9,473 bases of DNA from DASVCS01 sp036381495 (GTDB lineage Bacteria; Gemmatimonadota; Gemmatimonadetes; Longimicrobiales; RSA9): contig DASVCS010000075.1 of NCBI GenBank assembly GCA_036381495.1, forward strand, positions 1 through 9,473. Direction: 5' to 3'. Numbering within the stretch: the stretch's first letter is position 1; every line of letters begins with the position of its first letter. Shown piece by piece: positions 1-6,257 of the stretch. The position numbers and the translations under genes were made by a program. The notes below the pieces were generated by a model. The model made no database searches and was not told the origin of the DNA. It saw only the letters and a list, made by a program, of their open reading frames with translations.

Positions 1-228
1 CCAGTCGCCGCGCGTCGTCTGGCTGACGTAGTTGCTGAGCAGCCCCTGGAGCCGCACTCCGCCGCTGTCGAGCGTCCGCACGTTGCCGGACGCACTGCTG
101 GCGTCCCATTCGTCCTTCCGCCGGCGCACGTCCTCGGCCGCGGTCACCACCGCCTCCGGGATCAGCCGGGCGACAGGGTCAGCTCGGTGCGTGAGCGCCG
201 CGAGCCGGGGATTCCAGCCGGTCCTCAT
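1..228 (-). CDS. Partial gene of unknown function, probable tail-region protein
   Basis: Open reading frame whose ATG is at 228 and which runs off the left edge, so only the first 76 residues are visible. The start is well supported: GGAGG lies 8 nt upstream, and the ATG overlaps the TGA of the preceding tail fibre gene as ATGA, the same arrangement used elsewhere in this operon. The visible protein starts MRTGWNPRLAALTHRADP, then has a charged, probably helical stretch (residues about 20-42, containing AAEDVRRRKDEW), followed by a polar segment ending LLSNYVSQTTRGDW at the edge. I do not recognise the family. Position after the tail fibre gene suggests a tail-associated or virion accessory protein, but lysis or host-interaction roles are not excluded. 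Gene existence is fairly secure; function is unknown. Confidence 0.7.
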   Translation of the reverse strand, partial: MRTGWNPRLAALTHRADPVARLIPEAVVTAAEDVRRRKDEWDASSASGNVRTLDSGGVRLQGLLSNYVSQTTRGDW

Positions 229-1556
229 GACACCAGCCTCCGCACGTCGTCCAGCGTCCACGAGGCGCCGCGGAGGATGAGGAGGTCGAGGAGGTCGAGC
301 GGGCCGCTGGAGACTGGGCCAGCAATGTGAATCCGGGCGGCAGACCACGCCTGCGCAAACGCGAGCGGCCCGCTCGATCCTGACAGCACCGGACCTCCAT
401 TGATCGACACGGCGAGGGACGGAGAGCCGTCCGGTAGGAGGATCGCGAGCGCCTCGACTTGGTCCCCCCTCGCGGTCTCACTCCCGACGACACCCGCATC
501 GCTCGACACGCTCGGACTCGTCCGGTGGGAGAACCGCAACAGCCCCACGCTGCCGACGTAGACCGTCGCGCGCGGCGGTGTGTCGCCCGAGTCGGAGACC
601 GTCCACAGCCGGGGAGCGGGATGTCCGCCGTCCCCGGCGTACCCCTTGATGCATCGCATGTACACCGCGATCGCGCGCGGCGGATTGAGTGCGGAGACAT
701 CCGCAGATACCGTCTCCATGGCGCGCGTGGATACGGCAGGCGCCCCCACATCCGGCAGGATCAGCGACGACGGATACGGGCCGCGTTCCAGCTGCGGCCC
801 GGCGAGCCTGAGCGTCAGGTCGACCGGGACGCCCTGCGTCACTGGCACGCGGAGCAGCGCGCGCACCGCGGCCGTGGCCGCCTGCACGAGCGTGGCCGTA
901 TGGACGTGCCGCGCGACGGAGAGGCGAGGCAAGTCCGTGACCGCGATGTCCCCCCGATGGGTCTGGAGCACGGCCCCGCTTGCGTCGCGCTCGGACAACT
1001 CGATCTGTACGCCCAGGGCGCCCGAGAGGCTGCCGGCGACGAGCCGCGCATACAGAGAGCCGGTCCACACCTCCCCCGCCGCGGCACTCGCATGGTTACC
1101 GCCGTCGAGGCCGATCAATGCGCCCGTGGTCGCCGTGGGTGTGCCTGACAACCGCACATCGACGTAGGACATTCCGTCCTCCGTGCCCGTGCCGACGATC
1201 TCAACGGCGATCCCCGGGCTAAACAGGGACCAGAACGTCGGCAGCGCCCCGCCGCTGCCAACGACGCCGACCACCGCGCCCTCGCAGCGGGGATTGCGGA
1301 TCTGGTTCGTCCGCTGCGGCTCCAGCCGCAGCACGGGCGTCTCCGGCGCACCGTCGCCGTCCCGGTCCAGCCAGTGGATGCGGGGTACGTCCGGCCCGGC
1401 CTCGCGCAGCGTGCCGGTGCGGCCCACGAGCGTCCCGCCCGATGCGCGGGAGAAGTCGATACCTGGCGCGTCCGGCCGGGTCCGGCGCACGAGTGTGCCG
1501 TAGCGGGCCAGGACGTTCCCGCCGGCCCAGAAGAGGATGTCCTCGGGTCGGATCAT
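225..1556 (-). CDS. Tail fibre/spike protein with carbohydrate-binding-like domains
   Basis: A 443-residue protein starting MIRPEDILFWAGGN, probably a receptor-binding part of the tail tip. The N-terminal part (about 30-90) has the pattern DFSRASGGTL, then G-x-L-x-x-A, then R-L-E-P-Q-R-T-N, which I associate with phage fibre and head-spike proteins. Residues about 93-265 look like a beta-rich carbohydrate-binding module, closing with GPQLERGPYPSSLILP, a close variant of the QLE-G---SYIPT signature common in such fibres, and then STRAMETVSADVSAL. Residues about 292-443 resemble a LamG/concanavalin-like lectin fold, with VSINGGPV and a final strand-helix LDLLILRGASWTLDDVRRL. The start at 1556 is chosen because AGGTGA lies 4 nt upstream; the frame stays open to a GTG at 1688, but that extension lies opposite the plus-strand helix-turn-helix ORF. 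The stop overlaps the next ATG. The family call is from pattern memory, not a search. Confidence 0.68.
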   Translation of the reverse strand: MIRPEDILFWAGGNVLARYGTLVRRTRPDAPGIDFSRASGGTLVGRTGTLREAGPDVPRIHWLDRDGDGAPETPVLRLEPQRTNQIRNPRCEGAVVGVVGSGGALPTFWSLFSPGIAVEIVGTGTEDGMSYVDVRLSGTPTATTGALIGLDGGNHASAAAGEVWTGSLYARLVAGSLSGALGVQIELSERDASGAVLQTHRGDIAVTDLPRLSVARHVHTATLVQAATAAVRALLRVPVTQGVPVDLTLRLAGPQLERGPYPSSLILPDVGAPAVSTRAMETVSADVSALNPPRAIAVYMRCIKGYAGDGGHPAPRLWTVSDSGDTPPRATVYVGSVGLLRFSHRTSPSVSSDAGVVGSETARGDQVEALAILLPDGSPSLAVSINGGPVLSGSSGPLAFAQAWSAARIHIAGPVSSGPLDLLDLLILRGASWTLDDVRRLVS

Positions 1557-1707
1557 GCGATCACCTGCGGCTCGTGTTCGATATACTGTATATCCGCTCT
1601 TCGCACAGGGCGGGTACACGATCACGGTGCTGGCAGAACGCTTCGGCCTCGGCGCCAGCTCCATTTCCGATGTGGTGAGGGGTCGCACGTATCGGCATGT
1701 GACCTAG
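1555..1707 (+). CDS. Tiny helix-turn-helix ORF on the opposite strand, possibly a remnant
   Basis: A 50-codon plus-strand frame between the tail fibre and distal-tail genes. From about codon 14 it reads YPLFAQGGYTITVLAERFG and continues LGASSISDVVRGRTYRHVT before a TAG at 1705. This matches the helix-turn-helix pattern (L-x-A-x-G, then L-A-x-R-F-G-V-S-x-S-T-I-S-x-I-V-R-G-x-x-W-x-H-V) found at the ends of phage HNH or homing-type proteins and in small phage DNA-binding proteins. Helix 2 would be VLAERFG and the recognition helix SSISDVVRG. The upstream in-frame stop is TAG at 1501. ATGs at 1537 and 1555 are possible starts, neither with a convincing Shine-Dalgarno sequence. ATG 1555 lies head to head with the tail fibre ATG inside one CATG. 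It may be a real mini-regulator or the surviving C-terminal piece of a mobile HNH gene. The motif is fairly convincing; functionality is uncertain. Confidence 0.5.
   Translation: MRSPAARVRYTVYPLFAQGGYTITVLAERFGLGASSISDVVRGRTYRHVT
1580..1594. promoter_or_regulatory. AT-rich palindrome, possible operator or promoter element
   Basis: The 15 bases GATATACTGTATATC form a perfect 7-bp inverted repeat around a single central T. This is a marked AT island in a very GC-rich window. It lies 24 nt before the tail fibre start on the minus strand and inside the plus-strand helix-turn-helix ORF. TATACT on the plus strand (1582-1587) and TATACA on the minus strand could act as -10 boxes, but I see no good -35 box on either strand. 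It could be a binding site for a small dimeric regulator, or simply leftover sequence from an insertion. Role is inferred only. Confidence 0.3.
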
Positions 1708-2540
1708 AGCACTCTGGGTTCGTGTTCCTGCCACACTAAATCCTGTTGGCGGTAAGCCCACCCGGAATCGAACCGGAACCCCGCCCGCCCCTGCGGCCGC
1801 ACGGCGAGCGCGGCACGCTCGGCCTGGCGATCGTCGTAGACGATCCACATCGGCCTTCGCCGGCCGAAATGTCCCTCGAGGTGGAGCCGGGCCTGATCGT
1901 ACGCGAGGTAATCCTCGAGGCGGACCCGTAGCTCGCCGACGCGCGCGCGCGCGATCTCGCCGGCGCCGATCCACCCGGCCGCGGTCCGCACCTCCTGGAA
2001 CGCGAGGTCCGTCTCCTCCTCCGCCCACGGCATGCGGAGCGGCGGCAGCGCGAGGGAGAGGCCGAGGTACAGCCCGACGATCTGCGGCCGCAGCCCCACC
2101 CCCATCGCGGGGATCACGAGGCGCCACTGCGTCGCGGCGGCCAGGGGGAAGCGGCGCAGGTACGCGCCCTCCTCCGTCAGCACGCCGTCGTCGAGGCTCT
2201 GCGCGCCGCCCGCCGCGCTCGGAACGGTGAACGACACCGTGGTCTCCGACGTCGTGAAGCCGTCATCGGAGATGCGCAGCTCGACTGTTTGGCCGGCGAG
2301 GTTGTGCCCGCGGTCGATCGCCAGCATGTCGGCCGCGCGGACCTGGTCGCACGTGACCTGAACCCAATGCTCGGCGTTCGCGGTGTCGGGCGTCCAACGG
2401 TTGGTCAGGGCGTGCCGCCGGCCGGTGCCGACCCGGAACGCCTCGGTGCCCTCGGGCTCCTCGCTCGCCATGACCACGTGGCCCGGGTAGGCCGCGGCGC
2501 TGAACAGGTTCTCGGCGAGAACGATGCTCCGCGGACTCAT
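1704..2540 (-). CDS. Distal-tail-like minor tail protein, possible discoidin-like N-terminus
   Basis: A 278-residue protein encoded directly after the tape measure gene, where siphophages place the distal tail protein and tail tip components. Residues about 10-165 suggest a galactose-binding/discoidin-like beta sandwich: an early AENLF, NRWTPDTANAEHWVQVTCD, a stretch like LRISDDGFTTSE, and a late strand QWRLVIPAMG-VGLRPQIVGLYLG. Residues about 175-278 form a second domain with MWIVYDDRQAER and a closing WAYRQQDLVWQEHEP, which looks like the C-terminal part of tail hub proteins in similar clusters. The start ATG overlaps the tape measure TGA (ATGA) and has AGGGGG 6 nt upstream. The stop is TAG at 1706-1704. 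Placement in the tail tip is inference from order and fold impression; the exact family is not proven. Confidence 0.6.
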   Translation of the reverse strand: MSPRSIVLAENLFSAAAYPGHVVMASEEPEGTEAFRVGTGRRHALTNRWTPDTANAEHWVQVTCDQVRAADMLAIDRGHNLAGQTVELRISDDGFTTSETTVSFTVPSAAGGAQSLDDGVLTEEGAYLRRFPLAAATQWRLVIPAMGVGLRPQIVGLYLGLSLALPPLRMPWAEEETDLAFQEVRTAAGWIGAGEIARARVGELRVRLEDYLAYDQARLHLEGHFGRRRPMWIVYDDRQAERAALAVRPQGRAGFRFDSGWAYRQQDLVWQEHEPRVL

Positions 2541-4429
2541 CCGGCACCCCCTGGTCGCTGATCCACGAACCGCGGTGTCGCGTCCGTACGCGTGCGCCGG
2601 CCGAGGAGGTACTCGACCTCATCCACCCGCCGCCCCGTCGTGGCGTCGATAATGATCGGCTGGCGCACGTCGGGGCCATCCGACCGGCGCTGGAGCTTCT
2701 CTTCGGCCGGACGGTCGAAGTCCGTCACCCGGACGGGGACCGGGTCGCGGTCGCCCCGGCCGATCAGGGCGCCGAGCACGCCGCCGACGGCGCCGATCAC
2801 CGCGCCGGCGAACTGTCCGACACCGGGGAGCGCGCGGACGATGTCCGTGACCATGCTCACCACGGACTGTGCGGTGATCTCGCTCCCCTCGATCGCCGCC
2901 TGCGTCATCGCGCCGAAGGCGGCGACGGCCGTCTCCGCGGCGCTGGCCAGCGCGTTCGCGCCCTCCGTGCTGCCCCGCGCGAGGCGGTCGAGTTGCTTCT
3001 CTGTGTCCTCCAGGAACTCGAACGCCCCGGCAACGAGGGTGTGCGCCGACAGCCCCTGACCCGCGAACACCTGAGCAATCGCGCTTTGCAGCGGGTCCAC
3101 CAGCGGGCCGGTGAACAGGTTCGTGGCGCCGAGCGTGCCGGGGGCGGGCATTGGAGCCCCGCCGAAGAAGTTGGCCGGCGTCAAGATCCGGCTGAACCCC
3201 AAGAACGTCGCGCCGCCCCCAGAGACCACCGGCGCCGGGGGACCGCTTGGCGCCTGAGGTGCCCTCGTCTGCGGGGTAGCGGCCTCGTGCAGTTGTTGCG
3301 CGAGGAACTCGAGCACGCGCTTCACGACGGCGATCTGCCGCTCCAGCTCGAAAAAGCGGTTCACGTCGCGCAAGCGGCTGAACGGCACGCGCTGCTCGAT
3401 CTCCTGTCGGGTCAGCTCGCGGATACTCCGGCCGCCGAGGAAGCGCTGAAAATCCGCCTCGATCCGCGACCTCTCCCCCAAGAGCCGCACCAGCTCCCGA
3501 TTGCGAATCACCGAGGCCGCCCGCAGGAACCGCGGGTCGCGGAAATTCGGCTGGTTCTTGATCGATGCGATTTCGCGCCCCGCCTCCACGCTTACCGGAT
3601 CGAAGATGCTGAGCGCGATCTCGCCGAACTCCGAAAGTGCCTGGGCGATCTGCGGCAAGCGCTTCTGTAGCGACGCGAGCGACGTCGTCAACACCTCGAA
3701 GAACCGCTGCACGTCGGGGCTGGTGGCGAGCACCTTCGCGAGCTCGTCGCGGAAGTTTCGCAGAGTCGCCATGAACCGCGTCACCTGGTCGCCGGCGGTC
3801 GCGCTGCCGGTGCCGAGCTTCCCCACCGCCCGCTCGCCCGCCGCCAGTGCCGCAGCGCGGAACGCTTCGCGCTTCTCGAGGTCCGTCAGGTCCTTCGCCT
3901 GCTTTCCGAGCTGCGCCGCGTACCGCGCGTTCGCCGCCTCCACATCGACGATGATGCCGAGGTTGTCGAGGAAGAGCTTGGACTGCCGCGCGATACCGGT
4001 GTTCAGGCTCTCGAGCGCGAACTTCGCGTCGATCCCGAGCGTGCGGGAGAGGCCCAGCGCGATCTGCGACATCCGCGCGAATTCCTCGGTGCTCCGCGCA
4101 CTCCCCAGCGCGATCGCCTGGTTGAACCCCGCCATCAGGTCGAAGTCCGAGATGAGCCCCTGCGTGGCGCTCCGAAGCTGCTCCAGGGCGGCCGCGCTGT
4201 CGCCGGTCACGCGCTGGAACGCGCCCTGGACGTTCAGCACCTCGCCGCCACGGCGGGTGAGCAGCGCGAGACCGGTGATCGCACCGGCGATGGACCCGCC
4301 GATGACGGCGACGCCCTTGGCCACGTCCTTCGCCACCCGCCCGATCGCTAGCATGCGCCGGCGGACGGCTCCGAACGCCGCGCTGGTCGTGTCCTTCGCG
4401 CGGATGATGATCTGCAGGACCTTGTTCAT
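2537..4429 (-). CDS. Tape measure protein
   Basis: A 630-residue tail length-determining protein, which occupies the tail tube lumen and helps DNA enter the cell. The N-terminus (MNKVLQIIIRAKDTTSAAFG) and the following basic helix are typical of tape measure proteins. A hydrophobic glycine/alanine stretch lies at about 41-57. Residues about 65-200 form the conserved core with QGAFQRVTGDSAAALEQLRS, FNQAIALGSARSTEEFARMS and KLFLDNLGIIVDVEAANARY. Long helical regions follow to about 381, then a Pro/Gly-rich linker (382-432), a helical segment, and a glycine-zipper-like hydrophobic segment (about 534-558). At about 0.15 nm per residue, a common rule of thumb, the tail would be roughly 95 nm. The ATG overlaps the stop of the upstream chaperone extension (ATGA) and is preceded by AAAGG. 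It directly follows the frameshifted chaperone pair, as expected. Confidence 0.9.
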   Translation of the reverse strand: MNKVLQIIIRAKDTTSAAFGAVRRRMLAIGRVAKDVAKGVAVIGGSIAGAITGLALLTRRGGEVLNVQGAFQRVTGDSAAALEQLRSATQGLISDFDLMAGFNQAIALGSARSTEEFARMSQIALGLSRTLGIDAKFALESLNTGIARQSKLFLDNLGIIVDVEAANARYAAQLGKQAKDLTDLEKREAFRAAALAAGERAVGKLGTGSATAGDQVTRFMATLRNFRDELAKVLATSPDVQRFFEVLTTSLASLQKRLPQIAQALSEFGEIALSIFDPVSVEAGREIASIKNQPNFRDPRFLRAASVIRNRELVRLLGERSRIEADFQRFLGGRSIRELTRQEIEQRVPFSRLRDVNRFFELERQIAVVKRVLEFLAQQLHEAATPQTRAPQAPSGPPAPVVSGGGATFLGFSRILTPANFFGGAPMPAPGTLGATNLFTGPLVDPLQSAIAQVFAGQGLSAHTLVAGAFEFLEDTEKQLDRLARGSTEGANALASAAETAVAAFGAMTQAAIEGSEITAQSVVSMVTDIVRALPGVGQFAGAVIGAVGGVLGALIGRGDRDPVPVRVTDFDRPAEEKLQRRSDGPDVRQPIIIDATTGRRVDEVEYLLGRRTRTDATPRFVDQRPGGAG

Positions 4430-5048
4430 GTACCTTTCTCGTTGCTGCCACCAGCCGGCCGTGCCGGCTGCTCGAGCGCGAACCGCGGCCCCTGGCGCCG
4501 CAGCGGATAGGCGAGCCGCATCAGCCGATCACGCGCGAGGTCCGCCTCCATCGAGTGCCCGCCGAACACGTCCGCCGCGCCGGCCGCGACCCCCTGCATC
4601 GACCGCAGGAGCGCGCGGGCTTCGAAGCGCGGGATCCGGCTCGCGAGCGCCCAGAACAGCGGCAGCGGTGTGTCAGGCGACGGCAGCCCGCCGTACGTCG
4701 CCGCATACTCGGCGATCAAGTCGTCTAGCCCCGCGTCGAGCTCCTCGCCGTCGCCATCGTCGCCGGGCTCCGCAACGGATCCCGGCGGTGGGATAAAAAA
4801 CGCCGCGCCACCTCGACCACCTCGGCGGGGGTGAGCCCCTCGAGCTCCTTCTCCGCATCGATCGCGGCCGGGAACTGCTCGATCACCTGGAGGAGCGCGA
4901 GCCCGTCGCCAGCCTCGGCGAGCATCAGCGTCCGTAGCAGGCGCGCGCCTTCGGCGAGCGCCGGCGCCGGCCGCCGAAGCACCCGCCCGTTCGGTAGCTC
5001 GAGCTCGATCCCGCCGTACCCATCGATGAATGCCTGGTCTCTGGCCAT
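4426..5048 (-). CDS. Frameshifted tail assembly chaperone (GT-type fusion)
   Basis: Predicted -1 frameshift product of the chaperone locus. The first 85 residues are read in the frame starting at ATG 5048. At the slippery site (4794-4800) the ribosome moves back one base and reads a further 122 residues to TGA at 4426, giving about 207 residues. The extension begins IPPPGSVAEPGDDGDGEE, an acidic linker, then has a helical domain with LIAEYAATYGGLPSP and LRSMQGVAAGAADVFGG. This extension has no convincing start of its own: the first possible initiator in its frame is TTG at 4719, well inside the linker. Known biology: in lambda and many siphophages gpG and gpGT bind the tape measure protein and recruit tail tube subunits, then leave the finished tail. 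The gene lies between tail tube and tape measure, the classical position. The frameshift is inferred from sequence signals, not measured. Confidence 0.85.
4725..5048 (-). CDS. Tail assembly chaperone, short form (G-type)
   Basis: The non-shifted product: 107 residues from ATG 5048 to TAG at 4725, starting MARDQAFIDGYGGIELELP. The N-terminal beta-rich part ending in RVLRRPAP and the helical middle with LLQVIEQFPAAIDAEKELEG and TPAEVVEVARRF look like G-type chaperones of siphophage tail modules. The last 22 residues after the slippery codons are R/S/T/P-rich and look like a read-out tail of no structural importance, as is usual when the functional C-terminus is in the other frame. A Shine-Dalgarno-like GGAAAG lies 6 nt upstream of the ATG. 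It would be made in excess over the frameshifted form and work with it around the tape measure protein. Confidence 0.85.
   Translation of the reverse strand: MARDQAFIDGYGGIELELPNGRVLRRPAPALAEGARLLRTLMLAEAGDGLALLQVIEQFPAAIDAEKELEGLTPAEVVEVARRFLSHRRDPLRSPATMATARSSTRG
4761..4800 (-). promoter_or_regulatory. Programmed -1 frameshift signal (slippery site plus hairpin)
   Basis: On the minus strand the heptamer T TTT TTA (4800 down to 4794) sits in the phase X XXY YYZ relative to the upstream gene (codons CGT TTT TTA). A 6-nt spacer (4793-4788) follows, then a hairpin at 4787-4761: a 7-bp GC stem (CGCCGGG with CCCGGCG), one A-G mismatch, a further 4 bp (TCCG with CGGA) and a TTG loop. All three canonical parts are present and correctly spaced. 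Slipping back one base joins the 0 frame to the open -1 frame that ends at 4426. TTA and a run of six T are unusual in such a GC-rich gene, which supports selection for the site. Confidence 0.88.
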
Positions 5049-5087
5049 GTCGTGCTTTCCGCGTGGAATACGTGACTCTCGAGGCGA

Positions 5088-5108
5088 CCGGCCCACGGCG
5101 GGGGCCGG
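5088..5108 (-). other. RNA hairpin between tail tube and chaperone genes (second)
   Basis: A 7-bp inverted repeat (CCGGCCC with GGGCCGG) around a 7-nt loop, in the leader between the tail tube stop and the chaperone start. There is no following U-run, so it does not look like an intrinsic terminator. With the larger hairpin just upstream in the transcript it fills most of the 127-nt gap, and no gene is visible here. Confidence 0.5.
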
Positions 5109-5127
5109 CTGGATGGCGGCGTTGCCT

Positions 5128-5170
5128 CGCCCGGGCCGCCGGCGGGGAGGAGTTGCCGGCGGCCCGGGCG
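5128..5170 (-). other. Very stable 16-bp hairpin after the tail tube gene
   Basis: A perfect 16-bp inverted repeat (arms 5128-5143 and 5155-5170, all G and C) with an 11-nt loop. It begins 5 nt after the tail tube stop codon. In the transcript the loop reads AACUCCUCCCC and no U-tract follows, so it is more likely to be an mRNA 3' end stabiliser, a processing barrier or a partial terminator. This would let the abundant tail tube message exceed that for the chaperones and tape measure. Function is inferred. Confidence 0.7.
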
Positions 5171-5175
5171 GACGA

Positions 5176-6129
5176 TCAGCGGAAGGCGATCGTGAAGTCC
5201 CTGACCTGGTACGTGAGATCCCAGGCCGTGAACTGGTTCTGCTCGGTATGCGCGATGGCCTCGACGTACGCCTCGGACGTGTCGAGCGCGACCTTGTTGT
5301 ACTGCTGGGTGCCGAGCGTCTGCTGGATCGCGACGGCCGCGGCGGCCTGGCTCTGTGCGTACGGGTTGTACGTGCCGAGGTCGGCCGCGTACGCCTGGAG
5401 CCGGTAGCTTGGTAGGATCTGCGTGATCGCGAACTCCCGCACCGCATCGTCCGCGGTCGCATCGTCGATCCGCTGGATCTCGGCGCCCTCGGCGAACTCG
5501 GCATTGAACACCTTCGCCGGCGTCCAGCTCCCGACCGTCAGCACCATCCCGGCGGCGACCGGCGGAAGCTGCGCCTGGTACGTGATCGCGGGCAGCGAGG
5601 CCGCGACCGGGTCCTCGACCAGCAGGCCCTGCATCTGGAAGCGGATGATCGCGACCGCGCCGACCTCCACCGGCCAGGTCACCGTGCCCCGGCAGCCGAC
5701 GATCTTGTAGAGGTTGCCGCCGGCGTACGCGTAGATCGTGCACGACTCGTGTCCTTCGTCGGCCGGCGCGTACGTGTACGCTTCACTCCCCGCCGTGGCG
5801 TCGAGCGTCTCCTCGAGGCCGCAGGCCCGGAGCAGCGCGGAAGCCTCCGGCTTGACCGAGGCGGAATACGCCGCCCCGGCGCCGCGCGCCTCCCAGGCGA
5901 TGTTGACCGTCACGATACGGCCTTTCCGCGGCACCGGCCCGAGGGGAATCAGCGAGCCCGACGCCGCATCGTCGCGTCGGCCGGGGAACGCATACTCGAG
6001 CGTGATCGAGCTCCAGACGCGTTCGCTCACCCGCACCGCGTCCGTCGCGGGCGACGGGGCGGCATCCTCGCCGTACGTCGTCTCGACCTTGGCCAGGAGG
6101 CCGTCGAGGCGGATCGGCTTCGGCATCAT
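5176..6129 (-). CDS. Major tail tube protein
   Basis: A 317-residue protein predicted to polymerise into the hollow tail tube. The N-terminus RLDGLLAKVETTYGEDAAPS followed by PATDAVRV is a familiar start for siphophage tail tube proteins, in which a Y-G-x-D/E-x-x-P element precedes a variable segment. The rest alternates beta strands typical of the tube fold, for example RIVTVNIAWEARG, TVTWPVEVGAVAIIRFQMQG and a final AWDLTYQVRDFTIAFR. Position fits: after the tail terminator and before the chaperones and tape measure. The ATG at 6129 overlaps the stop of the preceding 43-residue gene (ATGA) and has AAGGA 6 nt upstream; a second ATG follows directly at 6126. The gene ends just before a very strong hairpin, fitting a highly expressed structural gene. 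Confidence 0.82.
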   Translation of the reverse strand: MMPKPIRLDGLLAKVETTYGEDAAPSPATDAVRVSERVWSSITLEYAFPGRRDDAASGSLIPLGPVPRKGRIVTVNIAWEARGAGAAYSASVKPEASALLRACGLEETLDATAGSEAYTYAPADEGHESCTIYAYAGGNLYKIVGCRGTVTWPVEVGAVAIIRFQMQGLLVEDPVAASLPAITYQAQLPPVAAGMVLTVGSWTPAKVFNAEFAEGAEIQRIDDATADDAVREFAITQILPSYRLQAYAADLGTYNPYAQSQAAAAVAIQQTLGTQQYNKVALDTSEAYVEAIAHTEQNQFTAWDLTYQVRDFTIAFR

Positions 6130-6257
6130 TCACCGTCCTTTCCGGGCCGCGTCCTGCGGCGCGGCGTCTCGTCCTTCGTCTGCGGCTCCGCCTCGGGCCG
6201 CGGCGGCCGGATGCGGCTGCCGCCCCGGCGGGGCGGGCCCAGCGTCTCGGTCTTCAT
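6126..6257 (-). CDS. Small basic, proline-rich protein (43 residues), unknown function
   Basis: A 43-codon gene whose ATG overlaps the preceding TGA as ATGA and whose own TGA overlaps the tail tube ATG in the same way. This exact fit between two coupled neighbours is the main evidence that it is translated. The protein starts MKTETLGPPRRGGSRIRPP and ends with a charged stretch rich in R, K, E, T and P (EPQTKDETPRRRTRPGKDGE). It is predicted disordered and basic, with no membrane segment or recognisable domain. No good Shine-Dalgarno sequence is seen, so translation would depend on the upstream gene. It could be a small tail assembly factor or simply a coupling spacer. Function is not known. 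Confidence 0.55.
   Translation of the reverse strand: MKTETLGPPRRGGSRIRPPRPEAEPQTKDETPRRRTRPGKDGE

Noticed and set aside
1580..1600. LexA (SOS box) site
   Set aside because: Only one half-site resembles the enterobacterial consensus; the matching ACAG at the required spacing is absent.
1557..1688. N-terminal extension of the tail fibre gene to a GTG at 1688 or ATG at 1664
   Set aside because: The ATG at 1556 has a suitable ribosome binding site and begins the protein-like sequence, while the extension is antisense to the helix-turn-helix ORF and lacks a good ribosome binding site.
1561..1698. 45-codon minus-strand ORF in the tail gap
   Set aside because: Position is plausible (5 nt after the previous stop), but the translation shows no domain pattern, the ribosome binding site is weak, and the opposite strand carries a recognisable helix-turn-helix. 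It cannot be fully excluded.
2619..4451. 610-codon minus-strand frame overlapping the tape measure gene
   Set aside because: Same strand but another frame of a clearly recognisable tape measure gene; the translation is R/G/A-rich with no domain pattern.
4426..4719. Second chaperone as an independent gene starting at TTG 4719
   Set aside because: The start is rare and lies inside an open frame that begins at the slippery site; the frameshift signal explains the frame better.
3501..4796. 431-codon plus-strand frame opposite tape measure and chaperone genes
   Set aside because: Antisense shadow; serine/arginine/alanine-rich translation ending in an R/P/A repeat, with no recognisable family.
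5128..5170. Intrinsic transcription terminator
   Set aside because: The stem is very strong but no U-tract follows in the direction of transcription, and essential tail genes lie directly downstream.
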